NCBI GenBank assembly: GCA_965240325.2
Contig: OZ251225.1
Coordinates: forward strand, 62,001 to 126,000
DNA length: 64,000 nt
Direction of reading: 5' to 3'
DNA from: Rebecca billardiae RCC1528
Lineage: Eukaryota; Haptophyta
The notes below the pieces were generated by a model that was given only the letters and a program-made list of their open reading frames with translations, had not been told where the DNA came from and made no database searches. Below, piece by piece: positions 1 through 12,833 of the stretch (its first letter is position 1; every line of letters starts with the position of its first letter). Position numbers and translations under genes: made by a program.

Positions 1-25
1 ATAGTAGCAGGCGCTAGCGACATCG

Positions 26-452
<427 letters not shown>

Positions 453-537
453 TGGCTCAGGCAAGCGCAGCACTCACAGGCCTGACGACAAGGTTGTCAA
501 CCACAACGGAGGCTGCAGGGGCGGATGGCGGGTTTCG

Positions 538-982
538 CAACGAGCACAAGCAAAGAACGCAGAGGAGATGGCGGGACCTCGGGCTTTGCAGATGCGCAGG
601 CCGAAGCAGGGGCTGCCGAGAGATGAGCAGCTCGGCCCGAAAGGTCGTGTAACCGATGATCGAGCGAGCTCTGCTAGGTGGGCTGCTTGATATGAACTTT
701 GGTAAGTTGCCACGCCGACTTAAGATGACCTTGTATATGATCTCGAGCGCCGGATAGTGGAGAGGAGCGGGTACTTACAGAGGAGCCAGTGTGGTTGGCC
801 GATATGAAAGGACCAGCGCCCGCCATGATGATGATAAAGGATAGCTCCGTGGCCGATGAGCTCCGGAAATCGACTGCAACTACCTGCAGGACCTAGAAGA
901 CGATGGCGGCCCTTGTCCACCAGCTGTGCGTTGCCTTTCCAGCCTCCCGACACACTCGGTTATAACTCCGTTATAACGCCAC
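538..982. repeat. Split direct repeat B1
   Basis: About 445 bp, matching 8311-8753 with one difference noticed near the end (AGCTGTGCG against AGCTGCGCG). It ends in the palindrome-rich signature GTTATAAC-TCC-GTTATAAC-GCCAC. About 85 unrelated bases separate it from A1. Confidence 0.93.
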
Positions 983-1247
983 GTGTCCTCCTGCATGAAG
1001 AGCGACGCGACGCCATTGAGTATGGACGAACATCACCCACAGTCTGCGTGATGTGCATGCGAGGGCAGGTATTGCAGCATATATGCGAGCATGCAGCAAA
1101 TGCCGATACACACCATGCCGAAATGGTGATGTATAAATATATACTTGCGCGTGGTGGGGATTTGTCCCTGGCTGAACGGGAAGAGCGACTGAGCCGACGG
1201 TGCCAAAGCTGCGCGCAGACTGCGCCAGCGTGTGGCAGCAAGGTCCC
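983..1247. repeat. Split direct repeat A2
   Basis: Second copy of the 265-bp A repeat, joined head-to-tail to B1 with no spacer. Downstream the sequence departs from the A1 context and enters the internal region of the element. Confidence 0.93.
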
Positions 1248-1446
1248 GTTTGTGAGCAGGAGAGATCCCGTTGAGGATGAGGGCGCTGCTGAGAGATGAT
1301 GGAGGCGGATGACACGGAGCAGGCCAGAGGTCTGTAGCGCAAGGTGGCACGTCCTCGTTTTTTTTGGGGTTTTTTTTTTTGAGGTTGCGTGCGTGCGCGC
1401 GCGTTGGGTAAGCGAGTTCGGGGGTGGGTGCGTGGGGACCTCCGGA

Positions 1447-1766
1447 CCTACAAAGGTCTGGCCCGCAAGGGCTGTGCCTACAAAGGCTGTGCCTACAAAG
1501 GTCACTGGTGTGCCTACAAAGGTCACGGATGTGCCTACAAAGGCTGTGCCTACAAAGGTCACTGGTGTGCCTACAAAGGTCACTGGTGTGGCCTACAAAG
1601 GTCACGGGTGTGCCTACAAAGGCTGTGCCTACAAAGGTCACTGGTGTGCCTACAAAGGCTGTGCCTACAAAGGTCACTGGTGTGCCTACAAAGGCTGTGC
1701 CTACAAAGGTCACTGGTATGCCTGCAAAGGCTGTGCCCACAAAGGCTGGTGGCCTACAAAGGCTTG
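1447..1766. repeat. Minisatellite of 15- and 21-bp units
   Basis: The core GTGCCTACAAAGG recurs with spacers that give 15-bp and 21-bp units. Both lengths are multiples of three, so frames stay open through it (Phe-Val-Gly-Thr repeats on the minus strand, Pro-Thr-Lys on the plus strand). It lies downstream of the RNase H region, where a further retroelement gene would be expected. I see no evidence that it is translated. Confidence 0.95.
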
Positions 1767-1978
1767 GCCGAAGCGTAGAGACGATGTTGCTGCAACTTGA
1801 GCGAGAGATGTGCGCCGCGTCGCCAGAGCGCGCCTCCCAGCGGAGCCGGCAACGCGTGCGCCGGTGCGAGGGCCGGATCCGGCTGCGAGCGCGACTGCAG
1901 CGCGAGCGCGACGGGCGGCGGCCGCCGCCAAACTGCGCCGCGCGACTGGCGAGCAGTCGATGCAGCGGCGTCCGTGTC

Positions 1979-4900
1979 TCAGCGACAAGCGCCCACCGCG
2001 GGCGGCGCGCCACGGACTCGCGAGCGCCGCCACACCGGCCCAGGGTTGCTGGCCTCGCCCACGCGCTCACCGCGCAGCGGCATGGGCGGATCGGCAGCGA
2101 GGACGAGCGGACGCGAGAGCAGCGCGACGAGCTCGTCAAGCAGCGCCTGCACGCGCACGACGGGCACTGCGAGCCACGTCGGGCGTAGGCCGAGCTGGGC
2201 GCACAGGCGCTCGAGGACGCCAAACTCGCCGCGGCTAGCTGCGTCCGCCAACGGGTTCATCTCCGAGAGGAGGAACTCCGAGTCGGCCAGCTCTGCGATC
2301 GCCCGCCATTCAGGGGCGTCGAGCAGCGCGAGGTGCGCGTGCTGCAGCAGCGGGGAGTGCGCGGACAGGTTGTGGAGGATGTGGTCGGTGACAGAGCTGT
2401 CGGTGCGGAGCCGGATGACGGCGCCTGCAATGCGCGGCGCGAAGATCAGCACGTTGGCGAACAGCGCGACGAACTCGAGCGCGACCACCGGCAGAGCGAG
2501 GTCCGACGCGCGCAAGGGCAGGCTCCAGCAGAGCCCGTGGGCGTAGCCCCCCAGCGACGGCACGCGCGCGCCATCCTTGGCGGCGTCCGAGAAGAGCACG
2601 AACGCAGGCGGCGCCGCGGCCGGCAGGTGCCGGCGGGTCGAGGGGCCCGGCAGCGCGTTGGAGAAGAGCACGCCCGCGGTGGAGCGCAGGAGCTTGGCCC
2701 AGCGCGCGCACGCGGCGCGGAGCGTGGCGGTGATGGGCACCGGCCGCGCTGGGTGGCGTCAGAGCTCGCCGAAGTGCGTGTACAGGCCGTAGAAGAACGT
2801 GCGGTTCGCCGGCGTGAGCGGGCGGAAGTGCTCGAGCAGACCGACGAGCGCGCGAAAGGTAGAGAAGGGTACCGGCCTGCTCGCCAGCAAGTCGTCCAGG
2901 ATGACGAGAGCGCGCAGGATCTTGGCCGGCGGCACCGCGAGGACGCCAGCGCAGACGACAAAGTCGCAGCCGAGCCAGAGCGCTGACTGGCCGATTTGGC
3001 GCTTCTCGGGGATGGCCATGAGCAGGCCGAGGCTGGTGGTGACGCGGTGCCAGACGGAGAGAAAGCGCACCGTTCTGTCCACGCCGACGATGGAGAAGTT
3101 GGTGTCGTCCGTGAAGCAGTCGCCGCTGAAGAGGCGCAGCTGGGGGCGCCGCGTGGTCACCGCGCTGCTCGATCCAGCTGCGCACAGCAGGGGGCGTCAG
3201 CGGGTCAGCGAGCATCGCCTCGAAGCGCGGCAGCTCCTCGTCGTCGAAGCACCGCGAGGCGATCTGCACGACGGTCGTGCTTAGGCGCTGCGCGATGTTA
3301 CTGCTGGGCGAGAGCCCAAAGCCGAGGCGCGACTCAGAGACGACGACGTGGCCGCCGGCGGCAACGCCCTCGCCGTCCGGCCGCAGCCAGAGGAGGCAGA
3401 CGTTTGGCAGCTCGGCCGTTGCGACGCCGAGGTGGTTGAAGAAGTCGGCCACGTCGTCTGCGAGCGTGAGTATTGGCTCGCCAAACACGGCGGCGGCGTC
3501 GAGCAGGATCGCGTTGTCGTGCATCTTGCCGCCGACCGTGGGCTTGGCTTCGCGCGGCCACTTGCGCGGCGGCGCGCGCGGCAGGGTGGGCGTAAGACCC
3601 GCTGCGATCATCCGCTCGGCCGCGGCGGACGGGGCAGCCGCTGCTGGGCGGGGCACGTCGTGCCAGCCCGCGGCCGCGTCAGCGACCTCGTCGTGGAGAC
3701 CGACAGCGACGTTGAGCGGGATGACAGGCACGCCAGCTGTGTCGACGAGCGCGCGGCGGGGCGCGCCGCCATCGGTCGTGCGGCGGTGCCGGTCCGGCTC
3801 GAGCTTGCGCGGCGTGGACCCCTGCGGGCTGAGCCGGCACGGGAGGAACGGGAAGTCGTCCCAGAAGCTGTACCAGCCGCGCGCCGCGAGGCGGAGGAGC
3901 TCCTTGTGCACGGAGGAGGCGGCCGCGCCGAGGGTGGTGAGGTGCGGCAGCAGCACGAGCTGGAGAGCCACATCGGCCTTGAACCGCACACCGTGGCGCA
4001 CAAAGGAGAGCAGCTCGCGGTCGGGGAAGTCGGGACCGACGGCAGCTTCGAGGGCGTCCGGCATGAGCGTGCGCGACTCGAGCGGCGCCGAGAAGTCGAG
4101 CGGCAAGTACACGCCGTCCACCTTGCTCCGAAGGTCCCAGACGATGCCGCGGGCCTCCGGGTGGAAGAGGTCCTGGCCGATGGCGAGCGGCGCGTTGGTG
4201 CGCCGGGCGGCTGAGCCGAGCGAGAGGTACGCGCGCAGGTCGGCCTCCTCGCGGCGGCGCCAGCCCGCGACGAGCTCGAGCGCCGCGGGTAAGAGGATGT
4301 CAGCAACCGACCGCGGGCGGTACGAAGTCGCACGCTGCCGCCGCGGCGTCGGCACGTTGGTGTGAGGAGGGTCAAAGCGCGCCGACGTGGAGTCAAAGGG
4401 GAGCGCGGCGAGCGACCCGAGCGGCACGCGCATCGAGTGACCCTGCAGGGCGACAGGGATGCTGGAGCGGTCGGTGCGCACGCGATCGCCCCAGCCGGTG
4501 AGCGACTGGCCTTCCGTGGCCGGCAAGGAGGCGGCGCGTACAGCGATCATCGCCCGCAGAGCGGCGTCGGTCGCCTCTGCCGCGCGCGCCCCTTGCGCCC
4601 ACGAGCGCTGCCTGGCGGCCGCCAGCGCCAGATCGCGCGCGGCCGAGGAACCGGCCGGACCCGTCGCGGCGAGAGGAGGCATGCGACGAGGGAGGACGTC
4701 CACGAGCGCTGCACACGCAGCGGCGGCCGGCTCGTACAAGTCGGAGCCGGCGAACGCGCCCAAAGGGAACCACTCGCAGCCAGCAGCGAGCATCGGCGAG
4801 CGCGGCGGGCGCGTTCGGCTGGGAAGGGCCACGACGTGCGCCTCGCCGCCAAAGCGGCACTCGGCGCCGCGCAGGCGTGTGGCGTAGATGCCCGTCAGCG

Positions 4901-5933
4901 GCGGGCCACCCGTGAGCGCGCGTGCGACGAGAGACTCGGCCCGTGGGCACGCCTCTGAGCGGGGGCACGACGACGTGGATGAGCCCAGAAAGGAAGTCGG
5001 CGCGCCGCCGGGCGCGCGTCGACCGGCGAGGATGAGCGGCGCGTCGGGATCGTCGAGAGCGACGACGAGCGCCAGCAGCGAGGTGCTGGAGTCCGTGGAT
5101 GCACTGAGCGTGCGTGTCGGCTCGACCCACGCCAGCCGCGATGGCGGCATGCCACCTCCGCTGCGCGCCGCAGGCGCGCGCAGCGGCGGCGGCGCACCTG
5201 CGCCGGCAGATGTCGCCGCCTGGCGAGCCCGCGCGTCGCCGCCGACGCGAGGCGGCGGCAGCCGCGAGCGGTCGAGCAGCGCTGAGGCAGCCACGCCCGG
5301 CGCCAGCGAAGCGAGAGGCGTGGAGCCGCCCCGCCCCGCCGGCGCGAGCGGCGGCGGCGGCGCATCGCAGCCGACAGCCGGCGCGGTTGGGCGCGCGCGC
5401 TTGGCGCCGTCGACGCGGGGCGGCTGCAGCCGCGCGCGGGCAAGCAGCACGGCAGCACCCACGCCCGCCGTCACCGCCGCGACTGGCGAGGAGGCGGCAG
5501 ATGACGAGTCGCCTGCGCGCGCAGCCTCAGCACGCAGCGACCGCGGCGAGGCAGCGGCGGCCAGCCCACCCGGCAAGGGAGCAGCAGGTGGTACCGCCGG
5601 CAGGGGCACCTCGGCGCTCATCGCCGCGCGCGCGGCAGCGCCCGCGGGCCCGGCGGCGACCGCCGCCGCGGACGCCGGCGAGAGAAGCGGGCAGCAATCC
5701 GCCGGCGGGCGCCCACTTAGTGGCCCGTCGGCAAGCCAAAACCCGAGGGCCAAGCGTCGAGAGCATGCTGGGCGAGGTCGACGGCATCGAGCGAGTGCGC
5801 GCCGGCGCCGATCGCGCCGTGGCCGGGTTGGCCCGAACACGGGCAGCGCCGGATGGCCACGTCCGCGAGTGAGGGCTTGGCCCTGCCGTCGGCGCGCAGC
5901 TTCGGGAACCGCGTGGCCACGACCGGCAGGCAC
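1979..5933 (-). pseudogene. Retroelement pol: DIRS-like RT and RNase H, damaged
   Basis: Read from 5933 downward, it overlaps the end of gag. An Ala/Pro-rich N-terminal third is followed by an RT domain: motif A is LADDVADFF (about 3424-3465), motif B is LGFGLSPSSN, and motif C is FTDD (3104-3115, the catalytic YxDD position). An RNase H-like segment follows, with VLFSDAAKDG and LRTDSS. The frame changes by one base near 3160-3185, between the SWIEQR segment and the FTDD segment. An in-frame TGA (2759-2761) then separates the RT thumb from RNase H. The chain ends shortly after a GEASNPGP motif (2037-2060) at a stop (1979-1981). The RT resembles DIRS-type enzymes more than gypsy or copia types, judged from motif spacing recalled, not from a search. 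No tyrosine recombinase, integrase or protease was recognised. Confidence 0.75.
5706..5744 (-). promoter_or_regulatory. Predicted -1 ribosomal frameshift signal (gag-pol)
   Basis: On the minus strand the heptamer G-GGT-TTT (5744-5738) sits exactly in the gag reading phase and fits the X-XXY-YYZ slippery rule. A slip of one base places the ribosome in the pol frame. After a 10-base spacer, CGGGC (5727-5723) can pair with GCCCG (5710-5706), and CAC/GTG pairs inside it around a TAA loop; that TAA is the gag stop. The slippery site is followed by six sense codons before the stop. Confidence 0.6.
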
Positions 5934-8203
5934 GGGTCGACGTGCATCACACTCACGTACGCCGCCGAGAAGGAGCTCAGGCGGAAGAGGCCCAAGTTGT
6001 CCGAGAGCAGCCCGATGCCGAAGCAGTCGTGCGTCTCGGAGACGACATAGCCGACGGGGGGGCCGAAAGGCTTGGTGTTGAGGATGGTCACCTGCACGTC
6101 CGAGCCGTAGCTCGGCGCAGCGGCCGCAGGCCCGCGCGCCAACTGGCGCTGCTTCTTGCTCGGCGGGGGTTGCAGCTGCGCGCGAGCACGCCCTGGAGCG
6201 GTGGGCGACGGCTGCGGTTGCCCGCGCAAGGGGTTGGCCGGGGTGCTCGGGCCGGGGCCTGCCGACTGGCCGGCGCCCTGGCTGGCGCGGAGAGCGAGCA
6301 TCCGGTCGACAAACGCCGCGCTCTGGTTCCAGGTGATCATGGTCGCCTGCGTGGAGCGACAGGCCTCGCGGATGGTGGCCAGCACGACCGACGACGGGTC
6401 GAGGAACGGCAGCTCAGGAATGCGCGCGAGCGGGTTGGGGTCGGCGAGGGCGACGCCAAAGCGCGTCTCGAGGTCAGCGAGCATCTCATTGACCAGAGCG
6501 ACAGCAGCCGTCACCGCCAGGCCGATGCTGACGGCGGCCTGCAGTTCGACGAGCTTGCCAAAGAAGGAGTCGACCTCGGAGACGCCGACGTAGCCGAACA
6601 GCTTGATCGCCGCATCCTCCACGAGATGGAACATCCGGAGGTCTGTCAGCGTGTCCGAGAGCAGCGCCTCGAGCGACACGAACGGCGTCAGCGCGCAGTA
6701 AACGGAGTGCTGCGAGAGGGCGGCGGTGAGCGCGCGCGAGAGCTCGACGATGCCCAGCGCCGTGAACTTGCCCGCCACGAGCGAGGAGCAGAGCTTGGAT
6801 TCGAGCGTGAATGTCATCGACGCCTGCAGCTCGGGGACGTCCTCCCTGAGTCGCGCGGACAAGGCGCGCGCCAGAGGGCGGCCCCGCGCGGCCATCGAGA
6901 GCGTGATGAGCTGGAGGTTGCCGAGCTGCGAGGACGGGCTGGAGCCGGCGAGGACGCGGCGGATGAGGGTGAACCTCGACTGCAGCAGGAGGATCTCGCG
7001 CTGCCCAGCCGGGCTGGAGGCCGCCTTGAGGTCGAGCTCGCGCCACTCCGGGTTGTCCAGGAGAAGCGAGGCCGAGCCGGCAGCAGAGGAGCCGCGGTTG
7101 CCGCCGAGGCCCGAGCTCTGCGCAGCGGAGCCGCCATCGCCAGAGCCGAGGCCGACGAGCCTGGCGCGGACAAGCTCGAACGTGGCGCTGCCGCCGTGGT
7201 CAGAGATGCTGTCGACGACGCGCGCGACGTGAGAGTTCAGGAGCGCAAAAAGCTCGAACGACCACAGCACCAGCCCAGAAGAGGGCTGGACGACGGCGGC
7301 GAGCTTGTTGACGCACGAGGCGATGAGGTCGGCCGCCGGGGGTTGCGACGCCGAGACCACCAAGGAGAGGCTCGGGAAGAACGCGATGTACTCGGCGGGC
7401 GCGGAGCGGAGCGCCGAGTGTAACTCCTGGGGGGACGCCAGCAAACGCATCGCCTTGGCGAGGAAGACCAGGAGGTCGTCGGTCGAGTTGGGCAGGCTGG
7501 AGAGCAGCGCGCGCATGGAAGCGACGACGCGCACGAACGCATCAACGCGCAGAGCCCAGCTCACCGAAGCCGGATACGACACGCCGGGAGCCGCCCCGGA
7601 GTCGAGGATCTGGAGGGCACCGGCCGTCATGTCAAAGGCAGAAGCGTCCGCGAAATCGCCCGTGACGTGGCGCGGGCCCATGGTGAGCAGCAGGATGCCG
7701 AGCGGCGAGAAGAAGTAGCCCTCCAACATGAGGCGCGTCACCTTGAGGGAAGCGAAGGCCTTGAGCTCGGGCGAGGGCGGGGCGCCGAGGTTGTGCACCG
7801 AGAGCTCGATCAGGTCGTCGTCACCCACCACCACCGCCCACGGTGAGGTGCGCGTGCGCTCGAGGAACACAGAGAGCGAGTTCCCAAAGCCGTGCGTATC
7901 CGTCGCGAGCAAATCCAGCGCGCGCAGGATGGCTTGGTCCGTGAGGCCGATGCGGGCGAGCGTGGCTTTGGCGAGCGAGGTGAGGGGGCGGCCGTCGAGA
8001 GGGTCGCCCGCACGCGCAGCGCAAAAGATGAGGCCTTCGACCTGGGACACAGGGACCGACTGCATGGTCGGGTCGCCCGGGACAGGGGCCGGATCGATCA
8101 CGCCCTCGTTTTCGGCCATGAAGAGGAGGTGGTGGTTGCCAAGGAAGGCGGGGGCCTGGATGAGGAGGTTCCGGTTGGCATCGACAGACATGACGAGCGA
8201 CAT
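5717..8203 (-). CDS. Retroelement gag-like ORF1 protein
   Basis: About 828 residues from the ATG at 8203, chosen because it lies just inside the terminal repeat; the frame stays open upstream into B2 (to 8320). The protein is largely helical and hydrophobic by composition, with a Pro/Gln/Arg-rich basic stretch near residues 640-700. A short Cys-containing end (CPCSGQPGH) might be a relic of a nucleic-acid-binding knuckle, but no canonical CCHC motif is present. It ends inside the frameshift hairpin and overlaps pol by about 217 bases. The gag role is inferred from position 5' of RT. The sequence itself was not recognised. Confidence 0.6.
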   Translation of the reverse strand: MSLVMSVDANRNLLIQAPAFLGNHHLLFMAENEGVIDPAPVPGDPTMQSVPVSQVEGLIFCAARAGDPLDGRPLTSLAKATLARIGLTDQAILRALDLLATDTHGFGNSLSVFLERTRTSPWAVVVGDDDLIELSVHNLGAPPSPELKAFASLKVTRLMLEGYFFSPLGILLLTMGPRHVTGDFADASAFDMTAGALQILDSGAAPGVSYPASVSWALRVDAFVRVVASMRALLSSLPNSTDDLLVFLAKAMRLLASPQELHSALRSAPAEYIAFFPSLSLVVSASQPPAADLIASCVNKLAAVVQPSSGLVLWSFELFALLNSHVARVVDSISDHGGSATFELVRARLVGLGSGDGGSAAQSSGLGGNRGSSAAGSASLLLDNPEWRELDLKAASSPAGQREILLLQSRFTLIRRVLAGSSPSSQLGNLQLITLSMAARGRPLARALSARLREDVPELQASMTFTLESKLCSSLVAGKFTALGIVELSRALTAALSQHSVYCALTPFVSLEALLSDTLTDLRMFHLVEDAAIKLFGYVGVSEVDSFFGKLVELQAAVSIGLAVTAAVALVNEMLADLETRFGVALADPNPLARIPELPFLDPSSVVLATIREACRSTQATMITWNQSAAFVDRMLALRASQGAGQSAGPGPSTPANPLRGQPQPSPTAPGRARAQLQPPPSKKQRQLARGPAAAAPSYGSDVQVTILNTKPFGPPVGYVVSETHDCFGIGLLSDNLGLFRLSSFSAAYVSVMHVDPCLPVVATRFPKLRADGRAKPSLADVAIRRCPCSGQPGHGAIGAGAHSLDAVDLAQHALDAWPSGFGLPTGH

Positions 8204-8239
8204 GGCGAGGACGGGGCGGAGCGAGAGCGAGAGCGAGAG

Positions 8240-8310
8240 GGTGCAACGAGCACAAGCAAAGAACGCAGAGGAGATGGCGGGACCTCTGGCTTTGCAGATG
8301 CGCAGGCCAA
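8240..8310. repeat. Extra partial copy of the B-repeat start
   Basis: The first ~70 bases of B (CGAGCACAAGCAAAGAACGC and onward) occur twice in tandem here, at 8243-8310 and again from 8311. B1 has only one copy. This is a local duplication inside the element's left end. Confidence 0.85.
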
Positions 8311-10633
<2,323 letters not shown>

Positions 10634-10867
10634 CATCGATCGTCATCGTTACAGCCCGTCAGGCGGCAGCTCAGTCAGCCGCGCCACCGGGTATACGTAT
10701 ACGCGCCGCCAGCGGTATATAACTTTATTATTATACATCATATATATATATGTCTGCATCTGCAGCAGCCCGCCGGCGGGCCGGGCTGCGACATCGACTA
10801 CCACCTCATCTGCTTCATCGCCCAGAGCGCGCTAGGCGGCGCGCTCACTCCCCAAGCCCCTCTTCTG

Positions 10868-11815
10868 CAGCTGGCCTGTTTTATTTCTACCAGATTCCAT
10901 TTACTATGTCAGTCTATGTCACGGCGACAAACCCGTGCCCGCCAGTGGGAATCGGTGTCACGCCCCGTTCAGTGTACCTCTCACGGCCGATGGCGGCCCC
11001 GGCGTGCGCGAGGAATGCGATTCCTGCACTCCTCGGTGACCGGTGAGTGCAGGAATCCAGTTGCGGCGCTCGTCCGCCTCGTCGTCGTCGCACACGAGGT
11101 ACACTGAAGAGCACGGGTCAGAAGCCAGATCTCTCTGCGCGCTCGCGCCCGCGCGGCGAGGCACTGGCAGGCTTGTTCTGGCATCATCTTGGCCAAGACT
11201 GCAGCCTGCCAGATGCGCGAGGACGCGTGTGCACGCCTTTCCCGCGTCATGGGTGCGCGTGGCACGCACCCTGTCGTCATCTACGCCGAGGAGGCCTGAG
11301 CAACCAGCCCACCAACCTGCCGTGACCACGTTCAAATGCAGGCGGCAAGCTGCATGCGAGCGCACGCAACGGAAGCATCTCACGCTCGACAAGGAAGTGG
11401 CGGCGGAGCGAGTGTAGCTGGTATCGTTTGCAGCCCATCGGTTGTTCAACAATCCTGGTTCAACAACTGACACGGGCGCGACGCAGCCAAGGCAGAGTGC
11501 TTGCAGCTCGCACTTCGCAGCGCGCCCGCAACTGCGGTTTGCCGCCGCGGCGCCGCGGCGATCGTCACACCGCCGTGCGCTGCGAGTGACCTCTGTGTCA
11601 TGGCGAAGCACCATGGCAAGGCTAAGCAGCATGCCTTGGCAACACCTTTCGCTACAGCTCAGCGCCCTAGTACGAACATGCGCCAACGACGTGCCATCCC
11701 TACTCCGCAATCCGCCAATCGCGCCGGCACCCACCACCAGCGGGCAAGCCGCCATTTTACCCGGTTTTGGCGAATGTCGCCGTTGGGCTCTCGTAGAAAT
11801 AAAACAGGCCAGCTG
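10868..11815. other. Segment bracketed by 23-bp inverted repeats
   Basis: The 23 bases at 10868-10890 (CTGGCCTGTTTTATTTC core) recur as a perfect reverse complement at 11793-11815. The 900 bases between have ordinary composition and several unconvincing overlapping ORFs. Outside both arms lie degenerate copies of a short coding-like motif (Gly-Asp-Ile-Asp-Tyr-Asp-Leu) near 10790, 11845 and 11945, the first next to the left arm and two next to the right. It could be a small DNA transposon or the scar of an inverted duplication. No transposase was seen. Confidence 0.5.
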
Positions 11816-12120
11816 CGCGCCGCTTGGCCGGCGCGCGGCGACGCGTACTACGACCTCATCCTCATCCAGGCGCCCACGCGGGCGCACGGGGGCGACAGCC
11901 GCGGCTGCCGCTTGCCGGAGCTGCTCGCCGCTAGGTCGGCGGGCGGCGACATCGACTACGACCTCACGACGGTCCTCATCCAAGTGCTCCGGAAGGCGCT
12001 CGGCCGCGGCGGCATCTGCCGTCGCCGCCGCGTGCCCCAGGCCGAGGCGGTGCTCCATCCCGGCCCCGCTCCCGTAGGGGGGCAGGGCTGCGGGTGGCGC
12101 ACTGTCTGACCTGGACGGAA

Positions 12121-12198
12121 GGCGCGGACGCATTCTATGATGTGTCTGTTGCACTCTGAGCCTGACGCTTGTCCGATGCTGCCACGTCGTTAAATATA
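12121..12198 (+). repeat. Dispersed ~80-bp repeat, copy 1
   Basis: Reverse complement of 39749-39828. The shared core includes GCACTCTGAGCCTGACGC and continues through GTCCGATGCTGCCACG to TTAAATATA. Copy 2 lies between TA tracts, suggesting a fragment of a mobile repeat. Confidence 0.85.
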
Positions 12199-12572
12199 TG
12201 TCGTCAAAGGAATCGCCAATCTATCTACAGTCGTGATTTCCAATTTCCAATCCAACGTTACATTTTACTCGCAGTCACACAGTGGCGGCGCGACCGCTGC
12301 GGCGGCGCTCGCACAAAATCCTCCAAAATCATCAACCTGAACCTCATCCTAAAATACAGCAGGACAGCATGGCTGGCGGCGGCATCTGTCAGAAGCGTTC
12401 CAGAAGTGATCCGTGTCCGTGAATTCTGAAACTCTCGTGATGAACTAAACATGAGCCGATCACTGCAAACACGCTGTGCAAAACACCACAACATCGATGA
12501 GCCGAAGCTCGTCACGCGACCTCGACCGTCATGCCTCAAGACGCGTTCCCTGACAATATCTATAGAGATAAT
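12199..12572. other. Intergenic, nothing recognised
   Basis: Moderate-GC sequence between a dispersed repeat and the iteron-bearing element. No convincing gene, RNA or repeat was found. Confidence 0.6.
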
Positions 12573-12833
12573 GTCAGCTGTATTGCCGTTTTGGAAAGTG
12601 TGGTCAGGTGTATTGCCAAACGCACGTTTTGACTACCGTGGTCAGTTGTATTGCCGTTTTCCATGTTTGGGAATCACGTGTCAATCTGGTTGCCAACGTC
12701 GAATACTTGTGTCAGGTGTACATACAGTATTGCCGTGGATGATGGCCCAATACTTGTCCAGCTGTATTGCCGTCGCGTAGTGTGGGTCAGTTGTGTTGCC
12801 GTTTGCGCATCTTTGATTCAGGTTTGTTGCCGC
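12573..12833 (+). repeat. Left iteron arm
   Basis: Copies of the GTCAG-(T/C)-TGTATTGCCG motif begin near 12573, 12604, 12641, 12688, 12713, 12757, 12786 and 12819. They become more degenerate towards the centre. Confidence 0.8.

Noticed and set aside
1447-1766. Regular repeats with variable spacers, CRISPR-like at first sight
   Set aside because: Units are 15 and 21 bp with no unique spacers. It is a eukaryotic minisatellite.
1033-2223. 396-codon minus-strand frame through the minisatellite, possibly a recombinase or silk-like protein
   Set aside because: It is open only because the repeat units are multiples of three and flanking GC is high. It is out of frame with pol and has no domain.
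10958-12154. 398-codon minus-strand frame between repeats
   Set aside because: Composition and internal repeats look like translated repeat DNA. No family was recognised.
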